From an uncultured Acetatifactor sp. (lineage in GTDB: Bacteria > Bacillota > Clostridia > Lachnospirales > Lachnospiraceae), in contig CAJUCE010000015.1 in assembly GCA_910584865.1 (NCBI GenBank), positions 48,156 to 112,155 of the forward strand: a stretch of DNA of 64,000 nt. Direction: 5' to 3'. Position 1 is the first letter of the stretch, and each line of letters opens with the position of its first letter. Position numbers and translations under genes: made by a program. The notes beneath the pieces are model-generated. The model did not search any database and had not been told where the DNA came from. It saw only the letters and a program-made list of their open reading frames with translations. This document shows positions 1-8,969 of this stretch, in pieces.

Positions 1-939
1 CACGTCAGTGTGATCTACGGCAGCCTTCCCCCGGAAATCCGGCGCAGACAGATTCGCATCTTTGCCCGGGGGGAAACCCGGATCGTGGTATCTACGGATG
101 CTATCGGCATGGGGCTGAATCTTCCGGTGCGGCGGATTGTGTTCGTGCAGACCGATAAATTCGACGGGAAGAGAACCAGGCTTTTAAAGACGGAGGAAAT
201 CCGGCAGATTGCGGGCCGGGCAGGCCGTTTCGGACTGTATGATCCGGGTTATGTGACGGCTGTGGGAGAGGAGAATCTGCAGTATATCAGGGAGTACTTT
301 AGCAGGGAAGAGCCGGAGGTGGATCATGTGAGTCTGGGATTTCCCCAGGTGCTTCTGGATATGGACGAGCCTCTGGATGCGGTGATGACTATCTGGAAAT
401 CGGTGGAGATTGAGGCGCCGTTTGAAAAGGTCAGCATCGAAGAGGTTCTGTTTCTATATGAGAGAGCCTACAGGGACAGAAAAGAAATCGACGGTTTCGA
501 GGACAAGCATATGCTCTACCGTATGCTGACCTGTTCCATCGATACCAGGAACCGGGATGTGGTGGCGCTCTGGCTGTATTATTGCAAGACCTACACGGCG
601 GATGTATCCCTGCATTTTCCTGCGCTGATGATGTGTTCGGACACGGGATTGCTGCGATACGAAACCTTTTATAAGCTGCTGGATCTGTATTACCAGTTTT
701 CCGTGCGTATGGGAAAGGAAATCGATGTCGATCGTCTGGAACGGGAGCGGGAGAAGACGGAGGATACCATCATGCGGTATCTGTCTAAGAATAAGAAAAA
801 CTATATCCGCAAGTGTCAGTACTGCGGGGCGCCTCTGCCCTTTGATGCTTCCTTCGGCGTCTGTGAAAGCTGCTATGTCCAGATGAGGAGAAAAAAGTCC
901 GGCAGGGGCGAGATGGCCCGTCCGAGACTGACAGGATGA
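1..939 (+). CDS. SUV3-type DExH RNA helicase, C-terminal part (cut by window edge)
   Basis: The frame is open from base 1, so the gene begins upstream and the GTG at 10 is not a real start. What remains is the second helicase lobe: STDAIGMGLNLP (motif V region) and QIAGRAGRFG (motif VI), the form typical of SUV3-like ATP-dependent RNA helicases. A mainly helical C-terminal region follows. A Cys-X2-Cys...Cys-X2-Cys set (CQYCGAPLP, CESC) near the end suggests a zinc ribbon. By family it should unwind structured RNA in the cytoplasm. Its partner in this organism is unknown. A SNF2 gene follows 63 bp downstream on the same strand. Confidence 0.85.
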   Translation, partial: HVSVIYGSLPPEIRRRQIRIFARGETRIVVSTDAIGMGLNLPVRRIVFVQTDKFDGKRTRLLKTEEIRQIAGRAGRFGLYDPGYVTAVGEENLQYIREYFSREEPEVDHVSLGFPQVLLDMDEPLDAVMTIWKSVEIEAPFEKVSIEEVLFLYERAYRDRKEIDGFEDKHMLYRMLTCSIDTRNRDVVALWLYYCKTYTADVSLHFPALMMCSDTGLLRYETFYKLLDLYYQFSVRMGKEIDVDRLEREREKTEDTIMRYLSKNKKNYIRKCQYCGAPLPFDASFGVCESCYVQMRRKKSGRGEMARPRLTG

Positions 940-1002
940 CGGGATGCACAATCGCAGCCCGCTGCGGCAGTATAGTACAATGGAAAGGGAAAATACCGGT
1001 CT

Positions 1003-4000
1003 ATGCAAGACAGAAAACAGAAGCCCGTCACTAAAGTGCAGGAAAGCATGACGGAAGTACATGAAGATAACAGAGACAAAGAGCAGGAATACATTATATT
1101 AAACCGTCAGGAAGAAGATGATTCTGCGTCTGAAGAATCGGTGAGAAAGCTTGCAGGCTACAATGCATTGGGAAAGTACCAGTACTTCAATGCTGATATT
1201 CTGCAAAAGAGTATGCGCCTGACCCAGGCGATTACCCAGAAGGGAGAGAAGCTCTGCCAGGAGAAGAAGATACGGCTGGATACGCTGGACTGTGGCTATG
1301 TGGAAGGCAGGAATGAGTTAATTGCGGAGGCTGTCGGCGAGGGCAGGGAGAACAGGAGCTCCTTTCCGATCCATATCGTGTTTAACCGGGAGGAGGTTTT
1401 GTATTCGGAATGTCAGTGTTCGGAATGCAGGCGCCATTATTATTCCATGTATTATCGGAAAGCGTACTGTGCCTATCTGGCCGGAATGGTCATGCTGGTG
1501 GAGCAGGAGCTGAGGGAGAAGGAGCTGGGAGACGCTACGGATAAAAGGGCCATAATGCTGATGAACGCCTTTACGGAGCAGCGGGCCAACCGAGTGGTTT
1601 CCGATACCATAGGCAAGGCCGAGAGCCTGAATCTGCTTCCCAGGGTGACATTGCGGAATCAGGATCTGTCCGTTTCTTTTAAAGTAGGGGAAAAGAAGCT
1701 TTTCGTAATTAAAGACCTGTTTGAATTTTATGTCAATGTACAGGAATCAAGAACGGCCGCTTATGGGAGCAATACCGAGGTCAATCATGATATCAATAAT
1801 TTTACCGAAGGCTCCAGGAAGTGGATCGATTTTATCGGCCGGATTGTGAAGGAGGAGCAGGCCTTTGAGCGCAGGATGATCGAGGCCCGCAGTTATTCCA
1901 GGAGGGCGGCCTCGAAGATTGCGGAGTTTGCGCTGTTTGGCTGGAGACTGGACGAATTCTTCAGATTGATTGGCCGGGACAGGTTTGAGTATGAGGATAA
2001 AGACAGCGCGGAAAAATTCAAGACCACGCTTTGTGCTAAAGAGCAGAATCCAAAGATTTCCATGACTATCCGCAAGAATGACCTGGGAGAGAGGCGGGGC
2101 TTTCACGGGGTTACCGTGGACTGCAGGATGCCTCGTTTTTATTACGGTGTGGGAACGGCATATTATGTGGACGTGGAAGCCCTGTGCAGGCTGGAGGAGG
2201 ATTTTCAGAAAAAGATCAGGACCATTGCCAGGTTTTGTCCCAACGGTTCCCTGCAGTTTCAGGTGGGGCGAAATTCTCTGGCAGAGTTTTATTACAGCGT
2301 GCTGCCCCAGCTGGAGGGGGTGGTGGATATCATGGAGGAAAACGCCGAAGAGATTGCCGGATACCTTCCTCCTCAGGCGAAATTTGTCTTCTATCTGGAC
2401 GCGGAGGAACATAATATGAGCTGCCGGGTGGCCGCCGGATATGGGGAGAGGGAGTTTGCAGTGCCGAATCTGGTGGAAGACGAAAAGGCGATACACACCT
2501 TGGAGCCTTTCCGCGAGGCGTCCAGAGAAGCGGAAACCATGTATCTGGTCAGTCAGTGGTTTCCCTATTGGGACGAGGCAAAACAGGAACGCCACTGCGG
2601 CCAGGAGGAAGAGCGGATGTACCGGGTGCTGGATCAGGGGGTGGAGGTGTTGCTGGGGCTGGGAGAGGTCCGGTGCACCAGGCGTTTCACCAATCTGAAC
2701 ATCGGGCGCAGAGTGAAGATGTCTGTGGGGATTTCGGTGTCCAGGGATCTGCTGAATCTGAATATTTCCACCCAGGATGTACCGCCCCAGGAGCTTCTGG
2801 ACATTCTGAAAAGCTACCGCCAGAAGAAAAAATACTATCGATTGAAAAACGGTAATTTCTTAAGTCTGGAGGATAATTCGCTGCAGACATTGGCGGAGAT
2901 GATGGAGACGCTGCGGATGTCGCCCAAGGATCTGGCGAAGGGAAATGTGAAGCTTCCGCTGTACCGTGCCCTGTATCTGGATAAGTTGCTGGAGAAAAAC
3001 GAGGAAATCTACAGCAGCAGGGACAGCTATTTCCGGGAAATGGTGAAGAATTTCAAGACCGTGAACGACGCGGACTTTGAGGAACCGGCTTCCCTGTCCG
3101 GGATTATGAGGGGATATCAGAGAAACGGCTACCGTTGGCTGCGGATGTTGGAAGAATATCGGTTGGGAGGGATTCTGGCGGATGACATGGGACTGGGGAA
3201 GACGCTGCAGGTTCTGGCGGTGTTGCTCTCGGCGAAGCAGGAGGGGAGGAAGGGAACCTCTCTGGTGGTGGCGCCGGCTTCGTTGGTGTATAACTGGGGC
3301 GAGGAGGTGCGCAGCTATACTCCGGAACTTTCCTGCGGCTTTATCACGGGTACCCAGGAAGAGAGGCGGCAGCGGCTGGAGCAGTATCAGGACTATGACG
3401 TGATCGTCACCTCCTATGATCTGCTGAAGCGGGATATCGAATATTACGAAGACAAGGAATTTTATTATCATATTATCGATGAGGCACAGTATATCAAGAA
3501 CCATATCACCGCCGCCGCCAAAGCGGTGAAGGTGATCAGAAGTCGTGTCCGTTATGCGCTTACCGGAACGCCTATCGAAAACAGGCTCAGCGAGCTGTGG
3601 AGCATTTTTGATTTTCTGATTCCGGGATATCTCTACGGCTATGATGTCTTTAGGAACGAGTTCGAGTCGCCCATCGTGCGTAATGAGGATCAGGGCGTGC
3701 TGGAGCGTCTGCAGAGGATGACAGGTCCTTTCATTCTGCGGAGGATGAAGGAGAATGTGCTGAAGGATCTTCCGGAGAAGCTGGAGGAGAATCGGTATGT
3801 GAAGTTCGAATCAGACCAGCAGAAACTCTACGATGCCCAGGTCATCCATATGAAACAGCGGATCGGCATGCAGGATGCCCAGGAGTTTCAGCGCAACAAG
3901 ATACAGATATTGGCAGAATTGATGAAGCTGCGTCAGATCTGCTGTGATCCGGGATTATGTTTTGAAAATTACAGGGGCGAGTCTGCGAAAATGGAAGCCT

Positions 4001-4491
4001 GTGTGGAGCTGGTGAAGAGCGCGGCGGAGGGCGGACATAAGATGCTGCTGTTTTCCCAGTTTACTTCCATGCTGGAGCTGCTTGCGGAGCGGCTGAAGGA
4101 AGAGAAGATCAGCTTTTACACCATCACCGGAGCTACGCCCAAGGAAAAGCGTCTGCAGCTGGTGAAGGCTTTCAACAAAGATGAAACGAAGGTATTTTTG
4201 ATCTCCCTGAAGGCAGGCGGCGTGGGGCTGAACCTGACAGGGGCGGATGTGGTGATCCATTATGATCCGTGGTGGAATCTGGCGGTACAGAACCAAGCCA
4301 CAGACCGAACCCATCGGATCGGGCAGACCAGGATGGTGGTAGTCTACAGACTGATTGCAAAGGGGACCATCGAGGAGAAAATCCAGGAGCTGCAGGAGAG
4401 CAAGAGAGCGCTTTCGGAGCAGATTATTCAGGGAGATGCGGGGCAGCTGGGAGGGATGAGCAAAGAGGATTTTATGTCATTATTGTCCTAG
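1003..4491 (+). CDS. SNF2-family DEAD/DEAH helicase with N-terminal SWIM-like zinc finger
   Basis: A 1162-residue SNF2/Rad54-type ATPase. Near residues 130-165 a cysteine cluster (ECQCSEC...YCAYLAG) resembles a SWIM finger whose final His is Tyr. The long middle is the bacterial SNF2-associated region. The motor starts around residue 720: Walker A DDMGLGKT, Walker B-like IIDEAQYIKN near 823, motif III TGTPIENRLSELW near 854, and motif VI DRTHRIGQ near 1100 in the C-terminal lobe. The family translocates on double-stranded DNA or remodels nucleoprotein; the bacterial role is poorly defined. The ATG at 1003 has an AAAGGG upstream; an ATG at 1048 is an alternative. No restriction or defence genes are adjacent, so I infer a housekeeping rather than phage-defence role. 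Confidence 0.9.
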   Translation: MQDRKQKPVTKVQESMTEVHEDNRDKEQEYIILNRQEEDDSASEESVRKLAGYNALGKYQYFNADILQKSMRLTQAITQKGEKLCQEKKIRLDTLDCGYVEGRNELIAEAVGEGRENRSSFPIHIVFNREEVLYSECQCSECRRHYYSMYYRKAYCAYLAGMVMLVEQELREKELGDATDKRAIMLMNAFTEQRANRVVSDTIGKAESLNLLPRVTLRNQDLSVSFKVGEKKLFVIKDLFEFYVNVQESRTAAYGSNTEVNHDINNFTEGSRKWIDFIGRIVKEEQAFERRMIEARSYSRRAASKIAEFALFGWRLDEFFRLIGRDRFEYEDKDSAEKFKTTLCAKEQNPKISMTIRKNDLGERRGFHGVTVDCRMPRFYYGVGTAYYVDVEALCRLEEDFQKKIRTIARFCPNGSLQFQVGRNSLAEFYYSVLPQLEGVVDIMEENAEEIAGYLPPQAKFVFYLDAEEHNMSCRVAAGYGEREFAVPNLVEDEKAIHTLEPFREASREAETMYLVSQWFPYWDEAKQERHCGQEEERMYRVLDQGVEVLLGLGEVRCTRRFTNLNIGRRVKMSVGISVSRDLLNLNISTQDVPPQELLDILKSYRQKKKYYRLKNGNFLSLEDNSLQTLAEMMETLRMSPKDLAKGNVKLPLYRALYLDKLLEKNEEIYSSRDSYFREMVKNFKTVNDADFEEPASLSGIMRGYQRNGYRWLRMLEEYRLGGILADDMGLGKTLQVLAVLLSAKQEGRKGTSLVVAPASLVYNWGEEVRSYTPELSCGFITGTQEERRQRLEQYQDYDVIVTSYDLLKRDIEYYEDKEFYYHIIDEAQYIKNHITAAAKAVKVIRSRVRYALTGTPIENRLSELWSIFDFLIPGYLYGYDVFRNEFESPIVRNEDQGVLERLQRMTGPFILRRMKENVLKDLPEKLEENRYVKFESDQQKLYDAQVIHMKQRIGMQDAQEFQRNKIQILAELMKLRQICCDPGLCFENYRGESAKMEACVELVKSAAEGGHKMLLFSQFTSMLELLAERLKEEKISFYTITGATPKEKRLQLVKAFNKDETKVFLISLKAGGVGLNLTGADVVIHYDPWWNLAVQNQATDRTHRIGQTRMVVVYRLIAKGTIEEKIQELQESKRALSEQIIQGDAGQLGGMSKEDFMSLLS

Positions 4492-4639
4492 CCGGTTTTC
4501 CCGATTCTTTTGGAGGGGCTATGCCTGTGCGGTTTTTCATGCTTTATAGAAGAAGTTTTTGCTTTTTGGTATATTTTTCCGGTCTTGTCCATATACTGGT
4601 AGAAAAGGGTTGGGAGCAATCCGCTGAAAGGAGACGTGT

Positions 4640-4879
4640 ATGGCGAGAGGACAGCGTAAGAGCATCGAGGAAAAGATCGCTGCAAAGGAGGAACTGATTG
4701 AGGCACTGACCGCAAGGATCGAATCGGAGAGGCGGGAGCTGGAAGAAATGTACCAGGAGAAGAGGCGGAAGGAGCTGGAAGTGGTCAGTGATATCATCAC
4801 AGAGTCCGGGCTGGAGCCGGACGAGGTGGCTGAAGTGCTGCAGCAGTATCTGGAAAGCCGCGAAGAGGCGGCATCCTGA
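4640..4879 (+). CDS. Small charged coiled-coil protein, unknown function
   Basis: A 79-residue acidic/basic helical protein. The first 50 residues form a likely coiled coil rich in Glu, Lys and Arg (IEEKIAAKEELIEALTARI). A short helical C-terminus (GLEPDEVAEVLQQYLESR) follows. A strong GAAAGGAGA ribosome site lies 5' of the ATG, so I consider it expressed. The layout resembles DUF4315-type small proteins (coiled coil plus a short 'P-E-E-L' helix), but I cannot confirm membership. It lies between the SNF2 gene and a rho-independent terminator, so it may be the last gene of that unit. Confidence 0.6.
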   Translation: MARGQRKSIEEKIAAKEELIEALTARIESERRELEEMYQEKRRKELEVVSDIITESGLEPDEVAEVLQQYLESREEAAS

Positions 4880-4917
4880 CTCTGCCGGAGAATTTAATTG
4901 AACAAAATGGGATCAGG

Positions 4918-4954
4918 AAAGGTGCAGGCCGTCCGAATGGCAATGCACCTTTTT
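4918..4954 (+). terminator. Rho-independent terminator after the small coiled-coil gene
   Basis: AAAGGTGCA (4918-4926) pairs with TGCACCTTT (4944-4952), and inner GCC/GGC pairing shortens the loop. A run of T follows. It lies 39 bp after the stop at 4879. Confidence 0.75.
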
Positions 4955-5029
4955 CGCAGGAGCATAAGGCAAAACGGACACAAGATCCAGGGTTTTGTGA
5001 CCTTTTCGGAAGGCAAGATAGTACATCAA

Positions 5030-5100
5030 TTTTCTCATCTGTGCAAAAAAGTACATTGCACTTTAGTGAAGTAACGCCTATACTTTTCCAGATGAGAAAA
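5030..5100 (+). promoter_or_regulatory. Nested inverted repeats just upstream of the MATE gene (candidate operator or RNA switch)
   Basis: A perfect 12-bp inverted repeat, TTTTCTCATCTG (5030-5041) and CAGATGAGAAAA (5089-5100), ends 12 bp before the ATG at 5113. Inside it is a second repeat, GTGCAA (5041-5046) and TTGCAC (5056-5061). GTACAT occurs twice, at 5021 and 5051. The right arm directly precedes the ribosome site. It could be a repressor operator or a hairpin controlling ribosome access. Confidence 0.5.
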
Positions 5101-5112
5101 GAGGGTGATTTT

Positions 5113-6465
5113 ATGACAAAAGATATGACAAAGGGTTCGCCCATGAAGCTGATATTGGGATTCTCCGTCCCGCTGCTTTTCGGATTCGTGTTCCAGCAAT
5201 GTTACAGCCTGGTGGATACGGTGATCGTGGGACGGTTTCTGGGTAAGGAGAATCTGGCGGCAGTGGGCGCTACAGGTTCCGTGAATTTCCTGATCATTGG
5301 ATTCTGTATGGGGGTCTGCAGCGGGTTTTCCATTCCGGTTTCCCATAAATTTGGGGCAAAGGATGAGGAAGGCCTTCGTAAATATGTGGCAAACTGTGTC
5401 TGGCTGGCGATTGCATTCGCGGCGGTGCTGACGGTGGCGACTACGCTGCTGGCCGGCCGGATTCTGGGCTGGATGAAGACTCCGGAGAATATCATCGACA
5501 GATCCCATGCATACATATGGGTGATTTTTTTGGGAATTCCGGTGACTTTTCTATACAATATGACATCGGGCATCATCCGGGCGCTGGGAGACAGTAAGAC
5601 ACCGGTGATCTTTCTGGTGATGTCTTCCTTTTTGAATGTGGGGCTGGATCTGTTCTTTATTATATATATGGAGAGCGGTGTGCAGGGAGCAGCCTGGGCC
5701 ACCGTGATTTCCCAGGCGGTGTCCGGGATTTGCTGTCTGCTGTTCATGATCCGGAAATTCGAGATACTGCGGGTGAAAAAAGGAGAATGGAGGCCGGATA
5801 AGCATATGATGCAGGCACTTTGCGCCATGGGCGTGCCTATGGGGCTCCAGTATTCTGTTACGGCTATCGGTAGTGTGATCCTGCAGAGTGCCACCAATAC
5901 CCTTGGCTCCGACGCTGTGGCGGCTGTCACGGCGTCCGGCCGGATCTACGGCTTCCTGGCCTGTCCTTTCGATGCCATGGGATCTACCATGGCTACCTAC
6001 GGCGGACAGAATGTGGGAGCGGGCAGGCTGGACCGCATCAGTCAGGGGCTGAAGTCATGTATCATGCTGGGGGCGGGGTACAGCGTCGCCGCATTGTTTA
6101 TCAGTATCTTCCTGGGCAGACCTCTGGCCACGCTGTTTTTGGATGTGTCTGAGCTGGCGGTGATAGACAATGTGCGCTTTATGCTGATTATGAATACGGT
6201 TTTCTTCTTTCCGCTGGCATTGGTGAATATCATCCGATTTTTGATTCAGGGAATGGGTTTTCCCACCTTTGCGATTTTGGCGGGTGTGTTTGAGATGCTG
6301 GCCAGGGGGCTGGCGGGCTTTCTGCTGGTGCCCCTGCTGGGATTTACGGGAGTGACGCTGGGAAGTCCCATTGCCTGGATTTTTGCGGATGCGTTTTTGA
6401 TTCCGGCCTATTTCCATGTGCGCAGGACATTGGAGGCGAAACTGGCCGAAGGAACAGTTGTATAG
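5113..6465 (+). CDS. MATE family multidrug/Na+ exporter (first copy)
   Basis: A 450-residue membrane protein with two MATE halves (about 12 membrane segments). Hallmarks are PLLFGFVFQQCYSLVDTVIVGRFLG at the N-terminus and NTLGSDAVAAVTASGRIYG at the start of the second half. The family exports cationic drugs or metabolites in exchange for Na+ or H+. I chose the ATG at 5113 because GAGGGTGA lies just upstream and the protein then starts like relatives; the frame is open further 5' but overlaps the inverted-repeat region. The substrate is unknown. The next gene is a solute-binding-type lipoprotein, then a second MATE gene. Confidence 0.9.
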   Translation: MTKDMTKGSPMKLILGFSVPLLFGFVFQQCYSLVDTVIVGRFLGKENLAAVGATGSVNFLIIGFCMGVCSGFSIPVSHKFGAKDEEGLRKYVANCVWLAIAFAAVLTVATTLLAGRILGWMKTPENIIDRSHAYIWVIFLGIPVTFLYNMTSGIIRALGDSKTPVIFLVMSSFLNVGLDLFFIIYMESGVQGAAWATVISQAVSGICCLLFMIRKFEILRVKKGEWRPDKHMMQALCAMGVPMGLQYSVTAIGSVILQSATNTLGSDAVAAVTASGRIYGFLACPFDAMGSTMATYGGQNVGAGRLDRISQGLKSCIMLGAGYSVAALFISIFLGRPLATLFLDVSELAVIDNVRFMLIMNTVFFFPLALVNIIRFLIQGMGFPTFAILAGVFEMLARGLAGFLLVPLLGFTGVTLGSPIAWIFADAFLIPAYFHVRRTLEAKLAEGTVV

Positions 6466-6498
6466 TTCCCGGGAAATCCCTGTGACGCTTTTTCGCTA

Positions 6499-6536
6499 TG
6501 ATGCAACTTTGATGGAAGTGTGATGCGACTTTGATG
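6499..6536 (+). repeat. Two-helical-turn direct repeat in the leader of the lipoprotein gene
   Basis: TGATGCAACTTTGATG (6499-6514) and TGATGCGACTTTGATG (6521-6536) match at 15 of 16 positions with a 22-bp period. That is two helical turns, as for a dimeric activator. The 339-bp gap 6466-6804 holds this repeat, a stem-loop at 6608-6651 and no convincing gene. Confidence 0.5.
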
Positions 6537-6607
6537 TTTGTTCGGCGTATATTGAATGTATACAGACCGGACGGGAGTATATTTTATATAAGGATCAGGA
6601 TTTTGGA

Positions 6608-6651
6608 AAGCGGCCGGTGTGCTCCCTGTACGGGAGAAACATTGGCCGCTT
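6608..6651 (+). promoter_or_regulatory. Stable stem-loop in the 5' leader of the lipoprotein gene
   Basis: AAGCGGCC (6608-6615) pairs perfectly with GGCCGCTT (6644-6651). Within it CTCCC (6622-6626) pairs with GGGAG (6632-6636) over a five-base loop. No T-run follows, so it is not a classic terminator. It may be a structured leader RNA; I do not recognise a riboswitch class. Confidence 0.4.
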
Positions 6652-6804
6652 GTAATGTGTTTTCGGGAAGTTTGCCGCGCAGAGGCCATGCAGGCCGCAC
6701 AGCAGGCGGAGGAGGGCATTCAGCTGCCCGGATTTGCGCAGGAACTTCGGCAGACCGGTTGTATACTTGTGAGAATCAATTTCAGGAAGAAAGAGGAGGA
6801 GCGG

Positions 6805-8847
6805 ATGAAAAAAAGAATTATATCAGTTATTATGACATGCGTTTTGATATTGCTTTCCTGTGCATGGGGGACAGTGTCTGAAGGTGCGGGAAATCTGACG
6901 GAAAATAATGTGTTCGGGCATTCAGACACGGTACAAGTCGGGCCTGTGAATGGGCAGAGAATAGAAACAATTCTGTATTCGGATTCCGATTCCATATGCA
7001 CCGGGGGTGCTGTGCAGAGTGTTAAAATCAATAACGGAGAGATTGCAGGCCTGATCGGCGGAAGGCTGTATCAGATTGACCCGGCCGGGGGAGGGGAGCA
7101 GGCGGTTACTTCGCTGCCTTGCCCGGAGTTTTGGCCGGCTTATTGCCCGGATGGGCAGGGGCATGTATATGCAGTCATCAGCCGGGAAAAAGAAAACGGC
7201 AGAGATTTTTTATTGAAAAAATATAGCCCGGAGGGAGAGGAGGAAGTCTGCGGGCTGAACGATTTCTATCGGGACGGGAAGGATGATCTCATGCGCTGGA
7301 ACTTGACGGCGGATTCCGAGGGGAATGTATTTGTCTGCTCTCCCTTCGGCTGTCTGCTGCTGGACGGAGAAGGACGGGAACTTGGAAGTGTTTTCTGGGA
7401 GGAGGAGAAGGACTACACCCTGGAAGGAGTGAACCGGCAGTATGTGCTGGCATGTGTCAGCGAGGAGGGAGAGCGTATTTTTATCCTGTATGATAGGGAA
7501 TCCGGGTTGGAGCGCAGGATTGAGGCGTATCCGTCCCGATCCGAATTCCGCTGCGCCGCATCCGGTTTTCAGGAGGGTGAGTTTGTGATCTGTACGGATT
7601 GTGCGTTGTATGGATGCAGCGGGCAGGGGGAATTGACCAGGTTATGTACCTGGACTGACTATGGGGTTGTAGGCGATGATATTCTGGCTGTCTATCAGGG
7701 AGAGGAGGGTATCCACTGTGTGGTGAAGGAAGACGGCATATTGATTGATGTTGCTTATATGGAGAACGGAGAAGAAAAGGCAGATCAAGGGCAAATGGTA
7801 CAGCAGGTGTCCCGGCTGACCCTGGGCTGCATCGGGGAGACGGCGCTGTTGCGCCGTGCCGTGGCCGGGTATAACAGAGAGTCAGGATGCCTGATTTCCA
7901 TTGCGGATTACTGGCAGGAGGATACGGAGGAGGCGGTGAAACAGCTGAACGCGGATATCCGGGCAGGAAAGGGACCGGATATCATTGCCTTTGAGGCGTA
8001 TTCCGGCATGGCGGAAGCCTTGGGGCAGGAAGGTCTGCTGGAGGATTTGGTCCCCTGGATGGATAAAAGCACGGTTATAGGGCAGGAGGATATCGTGGAG
8101 CCTCTGTATGAGGCGTTGCTGCAGGAGGGAAAGCTGTACATACTGCCTGTGAATTTCGGTATAGAGACATTGATTACCAATGAAAAATGGGCCGGCGCGG
8201 AGAGAAACTGGACGGCGGAAGCGTGCCTCGAAAGTATGGAGAAAGCGGCAAAAGCACAGCCTCTTTTGGATTATGGGATGGGCAGGCAGGAATGGCTTAA
8301 GAGTCGCGCCTTTTACGGCTGTCAGGAAGAGGGCGGATCCGGAAAATGTGATGCCTGCAGCAGGATAGAGACGATTTTGCCGGAAAATTATGTATACAAT
8401 CCCAGTGACGTTAGCCGGCGGGAGGGCGGGATGTTCTGGGAGAGCACGGTGATTGGCGATGTGGAGGGATATCTGTACCGCAAGTCCGTCTGGGGAGAGG
8501 ACAGCCTTTTTACGGGCTTCCCGGGGGCGGAAGGAAACGGTATGGCGTTTGTGCCCGTTACAGCTTATGGAATCAATGGAAACAGCGGATATAAGGAGGA
8601 GGCATGGCGCTTTGTGGAGAGGTATTTTACGCAGAGCGGACGGGAGTCGGGAACATTTCTCTATCCCTTTTCGTCTGACAGAAAGGTATTGGAAGAGCAG
8701 TTTCGGGAAGCGCTGGCAAAGGACAGTGAAACGCCGCTTATCACCTATATGATGAAGGATGAGGCCGTGGATGTATATCCGGCAAAGCAGGAAGATATTG
8801 ACAAAATAAGGGAGATGATAGAGGGGACGGCCCGGGTGCGCTGGTAA
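6805..8847 (+). CDS. Large extracellular solute-binding lipoprotein (family 1-like)
   Basis: 680 residues starting MKKRIISVIMTCVLILLSCAWG, a signal peptide with a lipobox-like LLSC. The first ~270 residues are rich in short beta-type repeats (for example WNLTADSEGNVFVCSPFG) and look like a propeller-type sensor. The rest resembles an ABC solute-binding protein: LTLGCIGETALLRRAVAGYN, then LNADIRAGKGPDIIAFE, then a C-lobe with GFPGAEGNGMAF and a YKEEAWRFVERYF helix. The start is set by AGGAGGA before the ATG at 6805; the frame is open 62 codons further 5' but lacks a signal peptide there. No permease or ATPase genes are next to it. A decayed homologue lies at 31006-32227. Confidence 0.75.
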   Translation: MKKRIISVIMTCVLILLSCAWGTVSEGAGNLTENNVFGHSDTVQVGPVNGQRIETILYSDSDSICTGGAVQSVKINNGEIAGLIGGRLYQIDPAGGGEQAVTSLPCPEFWPAYCPDGQGHVYAVISREKENGRDFLLKKYSPEGEEEVCGLNDFYRDGKDDLMRWNLTADSEGNVFVCSPFGCLLLDGEGRELGSVFWEEEKDYTLEGVNRQYVLACVSEEGERIFILYDRESGLERRIEAYPSRSEFRCAASGFQEGEFVICTDCALYGCSGQGELTRLCTWTDYGVVGDDILAVYQGEEGIHCVVKEDGILIDVAYMENGEEKADQGQMVQQVSRLTLGCIGETALLRRAVAGYNRESGCLISIADYWQEDTEEAVKQLNADIRAGKGPDIIAFEAYSGMAEALGQEGLLEDLVPWMDKSTVIGQEDIVEPLYEALLQEGKLYILPVNFGIETLITNEKWAGAERNWTAEACLESMEKAAKAQPLLDYGMGRQEWLKSRAFYGCQEEGGSGKCDACSRIETILPENYVYNPSDVSRREGGMFWESTVIGDVEGYLYRKSVWGEDSLFTGFPGAEGNGMAFVPVTAYGINGNSGYKEEAWRFVERYFTQSGRESGTFLYPFSSDRKVLEEQFREALAKDSETPLITYMMKDEAVDVYPAKQEDIDKIREMIEGTARVRW

Positions 8848-8895
8848 GTATTACAGCAGCAAGGAACTGCGTCGGGAAGAAAGCAAACTGCCTCA

Positions 8896-8924
8896 TTGGA
8901 AAATTCCGGAAAGTGTGTTACAAT
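8896..8924 (+). promoter_or_regulatory. Sigma-A promoter for the second MATE gene
   Basis: TTGGAA (8896-8901), a 17-bp spacer, then TACAAT (8919-8924), 46 bp before the ATG at 8970. This suggests the gene is transcribed apart from the lipoprotein gene. Confidence 0.55.
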
Positions 8925-8969
8925 GCTTTCAGAGTAAGAGTGGAGACTCTGTGAAGGAAGGCATTTCAT

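Noticed and set aside
6499..6536. LytTR/AgrA-type binding site
   Set aside because: The 22-bp period fits, but the core bases do not match the usual GTT-centred consensus well enough to name it.
6619..6804. N-terminal extension of the solute-binding lipoprotein
   Set aside because: The frame is open, but the strong ribosome site and the signal peptide both place the start at 6805.
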